64,000 nucleotides of DNA from Adineta ricciae (GCA_905250025.1 CAJNOJ010000391.1:19282-83281), one strand, 5' to 3'; counted from the stretch's first letter, positions 23,130 through 36,105 are shown. Translations and numbers: made by a program. The notes: generated from the sequence alone by a model not told the origin.

Positions 23130-25271
23130 TCAGCTATCTCCTAGTAGCGAGACTGTTTCCATAGTCTCTGCAATCAGATGTTGAACAGCTAGATCGAACT
23201 CATTCACGGGCGAATTTGGTGAGAATTCCTAAGGGAAGTCAAAATTAGTTACAATTTTCTATCCCGTACAAATCAACGCACCTGCAGCAAATTATTGATG
23301 GTAGGCGTATATGCAGTTTGAGCCATGGATTGTAGAGAACCTGTAGTTTCACATACACTTTGCTGCAACATAATCTGCGGTGGATCGTGAAGATTGTCCG
23401 TTTGTGCAGTTGTTGATGCCATTCTCTATGAATACAATTTGTATGAGAAAGATTATGCAACTGGATAATTGGACTCAGTCTGTCGTTTTAGAGCTCAACA
23501 GTTAGGAAACATTAGTTTCTTTTTGCGGATTGATTAACTGAAAATTCTACATGATTAACGGAAATCTATTATAAATTGCATAGGAGCAGCATATGTTGTA
23601 TTAAATACCATTGAGTTAGCTGATAGACTGTCGCCATGCTGTTGTATATAATTCATTGTCGTCGTCACTGATGATGCTTGCGTATTTGATGGTTTGAACT
23701 TTTTCGATTTTGAAGTATTTGTAACTGTCGCTGATAAATAACACAAAGAGTATATTTAACAATATATGAGGGGAGGAAAAGTTTTACCAGATCGCTTCGA
23801 ATTCTTTTTTCGCTCTTTTTTTTCCTTGGGTATTTGTTCAATGATGTTACCATGATGGTCTTTGACGATGATGTAATCAACGTTTTTCGGGGACTCTAAC
23901 GAAAAAGACAAGGCGCAAAATAATAAAACTTCGGCGAGGATATATTTACTGCAAAAGGTGAACGCCTTTGATAGGACAAGTGTATTCCATAATAAACATC
24001 CATTTTGTTCAAGTAAAACAGCCAAACGAGTAGTTTCATAGTTCGTGCCCTTGGGATACTGATTTTCTAATGAACAAAAAACGTGTTTATGTCGATCAAG
24101 ATGATTTTTTGTGTGGACTCCTGTATCAGCAATCCTTTTTGCTTTCCATGCAATCCTATAAACAGAAAAAGAATCAACAACACAATAAATGAGATAACTG
24201 TGTTACTTGTATCCTTTTTCACTTTGCATTTCGTCATCGAAAGGAGTAACAACAAATCCTTGTCTTGCTTCATTTCTAGCAAAAAAACGATAGACAGGCA
24301 CTGTTTAGAAAAGGTGTGGTATATACCTTTTTTTCAAAGAACCACATTTGTTACAAGTAATTGCGGAAACAGATTCGTTTTCATCGGTGAATACTTCTTG
24401 TTCTGAATGATGGTAAAATGTACGCCTTCCATCTTTGCAGACTTCCTCTACAAGAACATTGACCACGCTGCAAGTGGATTTGTTTTTCTCGGAAACTGCA
24501 TCCTTCCTGATCTTTTCAATAAAAAATGTTTCAAATTCTACATTGTCAGAAACAGTATGGACTCACTTTGAACTTTGGCAAAACAGATGCATGCCGAGCT
24601 GATTCTATCAATCCAGTTTTATCACCTTGTATCATGATTGGTTTCTCACTTTCGTATGGACATCGTAAAGTACTGTTCACATCCGTTATAAATTCTATCG
24701 CTGGTTCTTTCTTATTGAGCATAACAGGAGAAGGAGCACATACAAAAGGTGAACCTGTTTGTGAAGATGCGCCTTCTTGTTCAATCTCAGGTTGAGCAGT
24801 AACTAAATCTGCTACAAAATGATAGAAATATCAAAATAATCGTATCAATGTTGCCATTGACATACGTTCAGCCAGTTGCCGAACAATATTCGAAGATTTC
24901 TTGTTTGATTTTCGTCGGGCACCTATTCGTACATAAGTGAAAATCATCAACTTTAAGAAGTAGTTTTTACTGGATATATTGACAATTTTCAGCTCAACCA
25001 CCTGTACAGGGACATTGGTCGATTGTGGCCCAGCATTTCTTGTTTCGGGATTCGTGGCATATGGACGAAAACTCTTTCGATAACCCTCGTCGAAGTCGAC
25101 AAAGCCATCATGTGGATCATTGATTTCGAGTTTAAATGACCTCATTCCCATTTCATCGGTTATTCGTTGATAGAACTCTTCTATAGGAGTACCCCTGTTG
25201 AACCAATCGACTTTCTTTCTGTGATTTCCAGTTTCATTTTCGTAATGTAATATAGTGGCCGGTTGCATCAT
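23130..25271 (-). CDS. Nuclear-type protein E, unrecognised family
   Basis: Ten exons, every phase consistent: 25271-24971, 24922-24866, 24811-24567, 24511-24327, 24275-24207, 24155-23950, 23895-23788, 23730-23609, 23425-23282, 23228-23130; 511 aa. Residues 1-75 form a small module ending FKLEINDPHDGFVDFDEGY, reminiscent of a PB1 or ubiquitin-like fold. Next is a basic ARRKSNKKSS patch, then a core with IEFITDVNSTLRCPYESE, VLPKFK, VVNVLVEEV and TRLAVLLEQNGCLLW. It ends with a strong nuclear localisation stretch (KEKKERKKNSKRS), a Q/S/T-rich tail and an acidic end (EFDLAVQHLIAETME). Layout resembles a transcription regulator. The core faintly recalls Rel-type beta domains, but I would not assign it. 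It is the divergent partner of D0. Confidence 0.65.
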
Positions 25272-26316
25272 TGTAAAAACATTAAGAAATCGGTTTGCCT
25301 TCCAAAAATTGTCTACCAACTATTCTTTTCAAGGGTTGGTAGTTTGGACATACAAATGAAAAAGTATGTTTCGTTCCTTGTTAGGTCCACTATATAACAA
25401 GGAGGAAAAATAGAGTTAGCAGTAGCACTCCTTGATCAACATGTTGAGAATGCCCGTCGATGTTTCGTATTCAGTCAAAAAGATTTGAATTAACTTAACT
25501 TGGTCCTTTTGTACATATAAATTCACTCAAGAATAGTTCGCAAACTACTTGTTGGATGTATAATATATCTTACGGAATCGGTACAGCTCATGAAGTACTT
25601 TCGTCATAAATTGGCGCTTGAGCTTTAACTTATTTTAGCCAACTTGAGCAATTATCTAAGTAATTGCATCTCGTTTTTTTTTTAAGTTGGAAATTTCCGA
25701 ATGACGTGGTTCGCCTGTGAATCATTGTGTTGACTCTTTCCCTGCTAAAAGTCTGACTAATGATATTTGCATTAGATTTTATTTTGGTCATCACATTTCA
25801 TTTTGTGGATAAGCCTCATGACCACTTCTCATGCTTTATATTCAAATGCAACTCTAGATAGTAAAGGGAGGCATCAAACTCAGAGTAGGTAGTTCGTAAG
25901 GATTTGAAGTCGACACAGTCTTACCTTTGATGGATATTTTTTTTAAAGAACAGCTTTTGTTAACCTGAAAGGTGTGTTCTTTACTTTTCTATGAAAAATA
26001 AACTCTTCTAACGTAAGTTGGAAAGTTCCAAGTTGTCTCTATTAATAATCAACAGAGCGAATGAAGAAAAGGCAGTATTATGCATATGAGAAATGAATTT
26101 TTCACGAGTTGGACACTTCTAACTAATGTTGGAAAAAAGACACATTTTTTTTAATAAACAGAACGCAACAAACATATTTATTAAGAAGAATTGCACGAGT
26201 CTTACCTATTTTCAGTAGATTTTTTTATTACTTTTCCGTTGATAAAGAATATCGTCGACCGAAAACGATAAAATTATAGACTGCAACTCTTATTACTCAA
26301 GATATATTCTTATAAT
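25272..26316. promoter_or_regulatory. Shared divergent upstream region of E and D0
   Basis: One kilobase separates the start codons of two related, oppositely oriented genes. It has no supported exon. Dyad-like TTGGAAAGTTCCAA-type sequence occurs near 26019-26032. A bidirectional promoter is inferred from layout only. Confidence 0.35.
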
Positions 26317-27898
26317 ATGGCGTCGTGCAGTCTGATTGTTATGTGCGGGCATCGAGTATATACACTCACCGTCTATCCGCAGACATGTTGGAATGAGATT
26401 ATCGAAAATATTGCTTCTCATTTTAATTTGACTGGATATTCATTTAATCTTGAAATTTATGATGAACAAATCCGAATGTTTGTCGATTTTGACGAACAGT
26501 ACGACAAAGAGCTGCGCCAGCGATTACCTAAAACACATCAACAAACACTCCAGCTTAGAGTTTCATTCTCAGAAACGAGTGACTCAGAGGAACACTCTGA
26601 TCAGGAGAGTAAGTGTTAGATAAAGGAAGTTTTCATTACATAGGAATGTTTGCTTCTCTCGACAGATGATATATCGTCATCACTCAATGAATTAGAAACA
26701 AGTCTGGTCGGCAGTTCTCCGATGAATGATCAGATAATTAGCCCTGCGGATATCGATATGGACTGTTGCCTTCTTGATGATTCTTCCAAATTATCCGATG
26801 GTATTTCGCTGAATTTGCAAGATGGTTGTAGTCATATCACCTTTGTTCGCGATGTTATCCCCTACGAAAAGAATTATTATTCAACAGGCATGATTGATGA
26901 CGAAGGAAAAAAAAAATTTACAAAAGGAAATTATGTTCGACGTGTCCAAGGCATCAAAAATAACTGGGATGAAAGGTATACAAGCGTTCTACCTGAGATA
27001 AAGGTAAGTTTTTCACAGCTGAAAATGATGAAATTCCCTATTAGTTTGCTGTACGACTTCGGTTATTCCACTACAGTGATTTTCAGCACGCATTGTGAAT
27101 GAATGTTTATCTGTAGAAATTCTCACTGATTTGCTCTTTGTGAAATGATCAATTCCTTCGAATATTGAATTAATAAGAAGTAATAGTGAAGAAAGATCGT
27201 ATGTTCTTTGTATTTTCTTTAGATTCCACTATACTTCTTACACCAAGACCGATTCCAACTCCTTATTGCTGTTGTTCTCGAAGAACTGAATGATAAACAA
27301 ATCACTTGGCATTTACATAAATTAAAAGGCTTTTTACGTGATAATAGCAAAACAAATGTGACACCTCTCAATCCACTTTATCTGGATATTGAACGATCAA
27401 TGTTGACGAAAGACGGCATTTTTAAGTACTTATCTTCACTATCTCCTAATATACATTAGATCTTTCTTCTTTAGATTGCCATTAAGAATGTGTGATATTC
27501 TTCTAAGTCGATTTGTCAAAAAAGACGATGCCATTTTTCATTCACTTCCTGCAGCTGCAATTCCTGATCTTCATCCTGCCGTACATACATCAGATACACC
27601 AAGACTTGCGTGTGTCATAGCAGATAGAAGCGGTGCTGTATGTTGGGACACTTTCGGATTATCAGATTTTATTCATCCAAGTAAAGATTAACAAATTATT
27701 AGTTCGAAGGACAAATCTTGTTGCATTTTTCTCTTTCTTAGTCATTCTTCACAAGAGAAAAAGTAAAATAGACAAGTCAGGTAAATACAATTTATGTGTT
27801 GAATACTTTCCCGGACAAAAAGAAGTATAGACAGGATATGTTTAAGAAAATTTCCTGGTGGATTTGAATTTTCAGCTCGTCTTATATGTAGAAACTGA
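26317..27898 (+). CDS. Protein D0, shorter paralogue of E
   Basis: Six exons in phase: 26317-26608, 26666-27003, 27223-27425, 27475-27680, 27742-27780, 27876-27898; 366 aa. The N-terminal module (SLIVMCGHRVYTLTVYP, FNLEIYDEQIRMFVDFDEQY) matches E's. The core has HITFVRDVIPYEKNYY, YTSVLPEIK, LIAVVLEELNDKQITWH and PRLACVIADRSGAVCW, all aligning with E. A basic HKRKSKIDKS stretch sits where E has its nuclear localisation signal. E's Q/S/T-rich tail is absent; the last exon adds only seven residues. D0 ends about 130 bp before the ART-TPR gene. Family unrecognised; nuclear location is inferred. Confidence 0.6.
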
Positions 27899-28026
27899 AG
27901 TCCATATCAATTTTTATGCTTGGAAAATGACTTCCTGAGATTTTCATTGAATCTCTAGTGCTTTCCTTTCGCATAAAAAGTATTATCGTTTAATCACTAG
28001 TGATTTCATTGGATCCTCGTACGCAT

Positions 28027-30705
28027 ATGGATATTAGTTCAACAAATGAACCAGCATCAGATCTTCCCATAGCGCAACCTGAATGTGAAGGGAAAAGGCA
28101 ACATATTATTCAAAATTTTCTCCTCGTGTGGCTAGATTGTACTATTGACGAATCAAGTAACGATTTCCTTAATTCATTCGTTCGATTACAATGTTTTGTC
28201 AATGTTCTTAACACGTTTACGGATATCGATGAATGTATAGATTTCGTTTCTGACATCACTAATGAAAAAGTATTTTTGATTACATCTGGCTCACTCGGTC
28301 GACGCGTTCTACCTCTTGTACATAATATACCACAATTGGACTCAATTTATATATTTTGTGAAAACAAATCCATTCATGAACGATGGGCAAAAGATTGGCC
28401 TAAAATAAATGGCGTTTTCAATGATATTACTCAGATTTGCGAGTCACTTGATCAAGCTGTTCGACGATGCGATCAACAGTCGATCTCGTTTAGTTTTGCT
28501 TCAACCGATGAGACGCCAAATAGAAACTTGGATGAACTTGATCAATCGTTCATGTATACGCAAATACTCAAAGAAATATTACTTACTATCGACTTTGATC
28601 AAACGCATATACACGAGTTTCTTACGTACTGTCGTCAACAATACGCCAATAATCATAGTATGTTAAAGAATATAGGCAAGTTCGAAAGAGAATATCATAG
28701 TCATTCGCCCATATGGTGGTATACTTCTTCATGTTTTTTATATTCTATGCTTAATCGTGCTCTACGTACATTAGAAATTGGTACAGTCATTAAGATGGGC
28801 TTTTTTATTCGAGATCTTCATGAACAAATCAACAACATATATATGCAACAAGTCACTGACATTTGTGCTCAGTCATTTACTGTCTATCGCGGTCAAGGAT
28901 TAAGTAAAGAGGAGTTCGAGAAACTAAGGCAGAATCGAGGTGGATTAATGTCGTTCAACAGCTTCTTGTCAACAAGTCGAGACCAAAACGTTTCTCTTCA
29001 TTTCCTCGACAATATTCAAACTGATCTCAATTCTGTAAAAGTTCTGTTTCAGATTACTATAGTTTCTTCACTGATATCGACTCCTTTTGCGTCTCTAGAC
29101 AATAGTATCAGTTGTTATAGTTCAGAAAGGGAGGTTCTTTTCTCTATGAATACTGTTTTTCGTATTGGGAACATTGAGCAAATCACCAATACTCACCGAT
29201 TATGGGCGGTAGAACTTACGTTGACTAGTGACAATGATCCATCACTTCATGCTTTAACCGGACAAATGCGGGAGGATACATCTTTAGGTCTGAAAGGATG
29301 GTATCGTTTGGGCATCTTGTTACATAAACTAGGTGAGTTCGACAAAGCTGAACAACTTTACCTATTACTTCTTGGTCAGACAGCTAACGATTTGGAAAAC
29401 ATACACACGTACTGTGAGCTCGGCGTGATCAAAAATGCTCAAGGCGATTATAGTCAGGCGATCTGTTTCTATAAAAAGGCGCTTGAAATGACCGAGAGGA
29501 CTCTTCCTGTGACTGATCCGTGGTTCACGAATTTGTACAGCAACATTGCACAAGTATATCAGAAAATGGGCCAATATTCAAACGCACTAGATTTCTATCA
29601 AAAAATACTTCTAATTCATCAAAGATTACTCCTGTCAAATGATCCCGCATTGGCTAAATCTCATAATAACATCGGAGAGCTACATTATCAGATAGGTGAA
29701 CATTCTCAAGCATTATTGCATTATGAAAAATGTCTGGAAATCCAACATGGAACTCTACCAGCAAACCATCCTGCTTTAGCTATTACATACAATAATATTG
29801 GTTCAGTTTATGCGAACATGGGAGAGTATTCTAAAGCATTTAGTTCTCACGAAAAAGCACTTCAAATTCGACAGAAAACGCTTCCTGCTAATCATCCTAA
29901 CATAGCCCAGTCGTATAACAATCTTGGCTTACTATATAACAGTATGGGTGACTACCCGAAAGCAATCTCCTTTCTCGAAAAAGCCCTTCAAATTCAACAA
30001 CAATCACTTCCTTCCAATCATCCTAATTTAGCTTCTTTATATAACAACATCGGTATGCTATTTTACAATATGGGCGAGTATTCAAAAGCACTGTCGTATT
30101 ATGAAAAAACTTTCACAATTCAACAGCATTCTCTTGCTGATAATCATCCCGATTTAGCTTCTTCCTACAGCAATATTAGTAGTGTATATTACGCCATCGG
30201 ACAGTATAACGAAGCGCTTATAAACCACAAAAGAGCTCTTGAAATACGACAAAAAACCCTTCCTGAAAATCATCCTGATTTGGCTACCTCCTATACTAGC
30301 ATTGGTTTGGCGTATTCAAAGATGAATGAATATTCGCAGGCACTTGCGTATTATTACAAAGCTCTTCAAATTCGACAAAAAACGTGTCCTGCTAATCATC
30401 CTCACTTAGCTACTATTTACGATAATATCGGCTTGTTATATGCCAATATGCATCAACACTCCAAAGCTCTTTCGTATTTCCAAAAAGGTCTCCTCATCTG
30501 GCAAGAAAGTCTTCCTCCAAATCATCCCACCTTGGCTACTTCTTACAATAATATCGCAGAAATGTGTGAAAATGTGGGTGCCTACTCGAATGCACTGTTG
30601 TTTTTGGAGCTCGCTCTCAAGATTTCACGCTGCTCACTGTCTGTCGACCATCCTAACATAAAACTCTTCGAAAAAAACATTGAAAATTTGAAGAAAAAAT
30701 TGTAA
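28027..30705 (+). CDS. ADP-ribosyltransferase with kinesin-light-chain-type TPRs
   Basis: Single-exon frame, 892 aa from the first ATG (open upstream to 28000 with a GTG). The N-terminal domain (LLVWLDCTIDE, DIDECIDFV, VFLITSGSLGRRVLPLV, INGVFND) is the alpha/beta module common in rotifer ART proteins. The ART domain has all three parts of the R-S-E signature of arginine-type transferases: Arg288 in VYRGQ, STS at 315-317 in FLSTSRD, and Glu367/Glu369 in SEREVLFSM. From about residue 420 some eleven 42-residue TPRs follow, with the repeated YNNIG...Y...G.Y.KAL...LP.NHP.LA pattern of kinesin light chains. Transfer of ADP-ribose from NAD to a partner bound by the TPRs is the expected role; substrate unknown. 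All catalytic residues are intact. Confidence 0.9.
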   Translation: MDISSTNEPASDLPIAQPECEGKRQHIIQNFLLVWLDCTIDESSNDFLNSFVRLQCFVNVLNTFTDIDECIDFVSDITNEKVFLITSGSLGRRVLPLVHNIPQLDSIYIFCENKSIHERWAKDWPKINGVFNDITQICESLDQAVRRCDQQSISFSFASTDETPNRNLDELDQSFMYTQILKEILLTIDFDQTHIHEFLTYCRQQYANNHSMLKNIGKFEREYHSHSPIWWYTSSCFLYSMLNRALRTLEIGTVIKMGFFIRDLHEQINNIYMQQVTDICAQSFTVYRGQGLSKEEFEKLRQNRGGLMSFNSFLSTSRDQNVSLHFLDNIQTDLNSVKVLFQITIVSSLISTPFASLDNSISCYSSEREVLFSMNTVFRIGNIEQITNTHRLWAVELTLTSDNDPSLHALTGQMREDTSLGLKGWYRLGILLHKLGEFDKAEQLYLLLLGQTANDLENIHTYCELGVIKNAQGDYSQAICFYKKALEMTERTLPVTDPWFTNLYSNIAQVYQKMGQYSNALDFYQKILLIHQRLLLSNDPALAKSHNNIGELHYQIGEHSQALLHYEKCLEIQHGTLPANHPALAITYNNIGSVYANMGEYSKAFSSHEKALQIRQKTLPANHPNIAQSYNNLGLLYNSMGDYPKAISFLEKALQIQQQSLPSNHPNLASLYNNIGMLFYNMGEYSKALSYYEKTFTIQQHSLADNHPDLASSYSNISSVYYAIGQYNEALINHKRALEIRQKTLPENHPDLATSYTSIGLAYSKMNEYSQALAYYYKALQIRQKTCPANHPHLATIYDNIGLLYANMHQHSKALSYFQKGLLIWQESLPPNHPTLATSYNNIAEMCENVGAYSNALLFLELALKISRCSLSVDHPNIKLFEKNIENLKKKL

Positions 30706-31982
30706 ATAATGTCCATCTTAACCAAATAAAAAGAAAGATTGACTTTGCGGTAACAGGTGAATGTTGATGCTACTATTGCACGTTAACCTATACCTGAATA
30801 CTGTAGTTTCGGACACATATACAAGAATATACAAACAAATAAAACTTCCAACTTATATAATTAGTTTGAACCGAGTGTCTTTCGTTGTTGTCGATGAGAG
30901 ATATTTGCATTTTTTGTATTAGGAAAGAGCTAACCTGGAAACCAACTCGATTTTCTACAGAAATAATGCAGAAGAAGACCGGTCAATGTATCAATATCAG
31001 ATCGTTTCAACGAGATATTTCCTTCAGAAACGGAAAAGAAAGATGTGCGTATATTTACTCTATGTCTATTTATGGATTGATCATAGATTGTTTTTTTTCC
31101 AACAATTTATAATTTAAGATTCAAAATTTTTGAAACAATATTGTTCAACTACAATTAACGACTTGCGAAGGATCCAATGTGGAAGACTTAACTCACACTC
31201 ATATAGTTAACCACTAAGAACAAGAGTGTAATTTTCTTGTGTTTATTTTCTGTTCGATCATGTTTATGTGATGTACGTGGTATGGAATATTCCATGTGAG
31301 AGCGATAAAAATTTGCATATACATAATGTATTTGAATATTGCCATTTTTCGTTCTTAGTCTTTTCCTAAACTCGCATGTATATATGCATAGATTTTCCTT
31401 GTACGTGTGTAAATATGTGGAACGCATCCTTCTTCTCTCTTTATCTTTATTCGAGTATGGCCCAAATAGAATGAATATAACGATAAGAACGATATCTATT
31501 AGAAGCAATTTTTTTATATTTTATTTTATTACGAATAGATTTAGTTTTGAGAAAAGAAAGACTGGTAAAGATCGAATACAAGTATTGATTCATGATTACA
31601 GAAAACATGATGTAAAAAGTACACCGTACATATATGGTTTTGTCTTTCACCGAGAGAAACAAGAATAAATCAGATTTTATATGTCTATAAAACAAGACAA
31701 GTAAGTAATACTTCATAAAAACGTTAGCTTCGCTGACGATATATCCGGTTCAATTGTGATCGAATCCATGTACTCATGACATATGGTTAAAACCAAGTGG
31801 ATAGTAAACGGTTTTTTCCTGATGACATCATGTGACGTTGTTTTTTTTTCGAATATCTCAACGAATGATATCGACGATAACAGTGTTTTCATTTCTGTTC
31901 GTGAATGTGTTTTTTCCCTTCTCTATCGTATTAAAAGGATTTCATTCGATAGTTAACAGCTCACATTCACCTAACTTTGAAG
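30706..31982. other. Intergenic
   Basis: Very AT-rich, with overlapping open frames on both strands at 31188-31716 that mirror each other and carry no domain. No gene supported. Confidence 0.4.
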
Positions 31983-34900
31983 ATGGCAATACGAATTATA
32001 ATTGAAGATGAAGAACAACGTTTGCAGAAAGAAAATATGCACCAACTCCGAGAATTGCACTTGTTAAAACTTAGTGAAGAAGAAGAAAATATTGCTCGAG
32101 AAGAACTTCGAAAGTACGATGACGAACAACGCGAACTAGAGCGACTTGATGAAGGTGATAGTCACAGTTCCAAAGTGGAAATCAATAATCTGAAGAAACA
32201 AATCGAACAAGTTGAAACGGAGCGCGACAAATTAGGAAAACAGCTTGAGATTGGTCGTCTTCAACATGAAGAGCAACAAGCTGAATTAGAACAAATTGTC
32301 AGGGACCTTGAGGAACGTACACGATCGATCGAACAATTTCAAAAAGAAGCTCAACATCTCCGACAAGAGAAACATGATTTAACTGTCAGACAAGATCAGT
32401 TGGAAACTTTGCTTCGCGAACAAGAACAATTACACGAACATGAAGATATGGAATTCAAAATTTTTGAACAACGTATAGAAAAGTTGAACAGAGAAAAACA
32501 AATCTTAGAATCCCGACAAGCTGAGTTAATTAAAACGCTAAATGAATCGCGACAAGAAGAAAACGAACTTCAACAACGAATGGAAGACCTCGATAAACAA
32601 TTGATCCAACTGAAAAATCAAGAAAAACGATTAAATGAAGAACGTGAAGAGTCAGAAAGAATCGTCGAAAATCTCGCTCAGCAGTTACAAACAGCTCAAG
32701 AAGAAATGGCCAAATGTACACAAGAAATAATCAAACAAAATGATCTGATGGATAAAATAACGACTGAACAAAGACAAGTTCAAGTTCAAATAGAACATTT
32801 ACAACAATCGATTGAATCCATAAAACAAATGATCGAACAGGTTTGTCTTACACGTGGAATCTTTTGTATTCAAGTAGAAATTTTGTTTAGAATAACGCTC
32901 GACAACGTGAAATGAACGCCTATATCAAACAGAAGAATACTGAAAAACGAGTAGCTGAAGAAGAGAAGGCAGCTGCAGATGAAGAAATGAGAAGATCTCA
33001 AGAAAATCTTGAACAATTAAATAAAGAATTGAAGACATTGCAAGAACAATTGGCCAAGTCAATTCAAGAGATGAACCAATTGGAAGAACAATGTCGACAA
33101 GCAGCGAATGAACTCCGAGATGCGAAGTATGTTGAACGAAAAGATCATGACGAAAAACTTACTGAATTGTTTTAGTGAAGCAGTTCAACGCGCTAAGGGC
33201 GAAATCGAACGGTTACGTAACGAACTACAAGAGTTGACAAAGCAATTGAACGAGAAAAATTCTCAGTTAAAACAGGCTAAAGAAGAAGAAGAACGATTAA
33301 AAGCGGCACTGGATGAGAGACAAAAGGAATTAGAAGTGATCGATGAAAATGTAAGGGAACTTGAAGCAGATCTTGTCCAAGCCAAAGCTCAATTGGACGC
33401 TGCTATTCAATTACTCAATGAAATGACCGCGATTCTTCGTCATGAGGAGCAATTAGAATTGGAATGTCAAGAGGCAGTCGAGCAACAAACACAAGTTGTT
33501 GATGAAGCCACCAATCAAGCGAATGAAGCTGACTTGGAAAAGGCAAGAGCCAATGAAGCGAAAAATGAAGCTATGCGCGAGCAGCTAGAAGCAGAAAACG
33601 TTGTCGATGATCTCAATAGTAAAACCCAAGAAGCAGAAGAAGCATATTCGCAGGCTGAAAAGATGGCTGCAGATGTGTGGCGGCTTCCGATCATCGGCAT
33701 GATTCTAGGTATTGGTATATCGTTTTCTGTAGCTACTGCCCAAGCAAAGCTTTCCGACTTACAAAATGAGTTGGACCACGCAAAGTCGATACTTCACAGA
33801 GCCAATAGAAGACGTGATAAAGCTCTCGAATCGTACCGAGTAGCAAAAGAAAAGAAGTGTAAGGCACGTCAAAATCTTGCCGATCAGAAACGATCGTTAA
33901 AACGAATGACAGGAGCATGGAACGATCAAATTGAAAAGAAAAACAAAGCAGAGCAAAACGTTGATCGACAGACAAAAAACGTCGAAAATGTCACTGCTCA
34001 CCACAACGAAGTAATTTGTGAATTAGCGAATGCAAAACAACAACAAATAAGCAAAATGAACGAAATATATGAAGCTCAAGCACAGCTGCACAAACAAACA
34101 GGTCATGTTGCCATGTTACGCACTGAAGCCGATACTATGGAGCACAGAAGAAGTCAAATTCAAAAAACATTCGCCGACGCAGAGAAAACGTTGGCAACCG
34201 CTGAAGAAAGAGCCAGGAGAACTGAATCGCATTCAAACAGATTAAATGAACAACTCGATGCCAAAAAGCTCGAAGTAAAACGTACCAACGATTTAATTGC
34301 GCGAAAACAAGACGAAATTCGGAGAAAGCAGGCGGAACATGTCATTAGTGAAGAAAAAGCTTGGAAAGCGGAAAATAAACTTTCTCTGATTCAACAAGAT
34401 TTGAACATGGCCGAGAAGAATGTCAAAGATTTAGAAAAAGAAATTCAACGACAAAATGGAAGACTAACAGATGAAAATGAAAAACAACGAAATTTACAAC
34501 GGGAAGAACAAAATATCAAAACGAAATTTAACAACGCAGAAAAAGAGAAAAGTCGTTTGGAAAAACAAATAGATCAATTGAAAATTCAGTTGAACAATCA
34601 AAATGAATTGATGATGCAAAAACGACACGAAGCATTCAGAAAAACAGCCGAATTGGAAATCATCAAAGATCAGAGGAGTGATTTAGAAGACAAACGCAAT
34701 CGATTCGCGGCCCAAAGTGAAAAAATTCAAGCGAATATTGTTGAAAATGCCAAAGTATTAGAAGAAAACCAAAGAAGTGCAGCGATTATGAAATCGAATC
34801 TTGAAAATCAAGAAAAAGCCAAACAGGTAACGACGAACAAAGCAAAAAGTTCATCTCATAGCTTTCTTTTCTTTATTAACAGATGGCCGAACATAGAGCT

Positions 34901-35257
34901 AAACAAACGAAAGGACAATTTGAAGACACTCGTAGTCAGATCAAACAATTGTCCGATAATATTGCTAAGAAAGAGAAAGATTTCACCAAACTCAATGATA
35001 TCCATCGACAAATGAGTATTGAAATTGAACAACGAAAGACGAAACAAGAAACTTTAAAACGACAAACTCAAGATCTTCATGACCAATGGACAGCGAAAGA
35101 AATCTTCGCAGCAACTCTTACTAACGAAGTTAATGATTTACAAAAAGAAATCACAAACAAAAAACTACAGCGACGAGAAGAACACGAACAAAAGAGACAA
35201 CGAGACGAACATCGACAAACACAATCTTATTATAAGAGGAACTACAACAAAAACTAA
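31983..35257 (+). CDS. Long coiled-coil protein with one internal hydrophobic segment
   Basis: Four exons in phase: 31983-32840, 32891-33126, 33176-34826, 34883-35257; 1039 aa. Almost the whole length is charged heptad sequence (E, K, Q, R-rich; for example LEEQCRQAANELRDA, QLKQAKEEEERLKAAL), so a very long alpha-helical coiled coil is predicted. One break near the middle, DVWRLPIIGMILGIGISFSVATAQA (33670-33744), is the only apolar stretch and is long enough to cross a membrane. A coiled-coil rod with one central membrane-capable segment is unusual. No motor, kinase or globular domain is visible. It is followed 850 bp later, same strand, by an AAA ATPase that also has a coiled-coil arm. Function unknown. 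Confidence 0.75.
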
Positions 35258-36105
35258 TTTCTTTTTTTTTGTTTTATCATATATCAAGTTTTTCCGGTGT
35301 GTTTTTTTCTTTCAGATAACACACAAAACAATGTCCAGATAATCAATCAACGGATTAAATAATCAAAATTTAACGAAAAAAACTCTCTCTCTTTGCACTT
35401 CGTAATACTATAAGACAAAAAATATGATCAAAATGGTTAATTCATCGAGCTGTTGAGCATTAACCATGAACTTCGCGAACTGATTCTTCGCGTACACTAA
35501 TGAACATGATGACTTTAAATATAAAACTTGAATGACCAATAGTCATTCTACGAAATGGTCAATATGATATGACAAGTGGAGGAAATCAAATTAGTGAATC
35601 ATTGAAAGTAGATTATCAAGAGAATTGGATCTATCGGTAACTATGAAAATAAGATTCAAGAGCAATGAATGGTTCAATGGGTTGTCGACATCATAGAATA
35701 AATAGAAAAAAACATCAAGATGTGGAACTTTCGATAGCAAACACTAGAAAATAGAAGGCAAGAGAAACATTCATTGGCTCATTTGATTTTGATCAAATTG
35801 ATGTAGTTCCTTTTAAAGGAGAAACAATGTTCAAACCTGACGATTCACGTGGTACTTGATGATCGTTTATTGAAGCTTCAAATACAATACGGGCGCAACA
35901 ATAAAGGTCGAAGTGGCTCATATACTAATGTCATTCTCCCTAGTGATTACAAAATCGGTAGCAAACGGTTAAAGGAATTATTTCACAAAAGTCTTAACGA
36001 ACGAAAGACCATTCAAGTTATTAAAAAACCATAAACAGTGTTTTTTGTCATTTATTTTGATTTCATCATAACATGATTTTGTTTATTCTAGATAAATTTT
36101 CTTCA
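35258..36105 (+). other. Intergenic with a short unassigned open frame
   Basis: An open frame at 35849-36034 encodes LQIQYGRNNKGRSGSY, NVILPSDYKIGSKRLKELF and ends IQVIKKP. Its composition is protein-like, and it vaguely recalls the end of a Deltex C-terminal domain, but there is no clear start or upstream exon. It may be a gene remnant. The rest is AT-rich. Confidence 0.25.

Noticed and set aside
23130-27898. Naming E and D0 as NF-kappaB/Rel proteins
   Set aside because: The PYESE-like stretch, nuclear signal and tail layout are suggestive, but the DNA-contact residues of the Rel domain are not recognisable by eye.
31188-31716. Overlapping open frames on both strands
   Set aside because: Low-complexity AT-rich sequence; frames mirror each other with no domain or splice support.
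33515-34345. Minus-strand frames within the coiled-coil gene
   Set aside because: Antisense shadows of heptad codons, rich in S, F and L as expected from reversed E/K/Q codons.
35849-36034. Deltex C-terminal domain
   Set aside because: Only a faint pattern (YGRNNKG...LPSDYKIG) over 50 residues, without RING or upstream exons.
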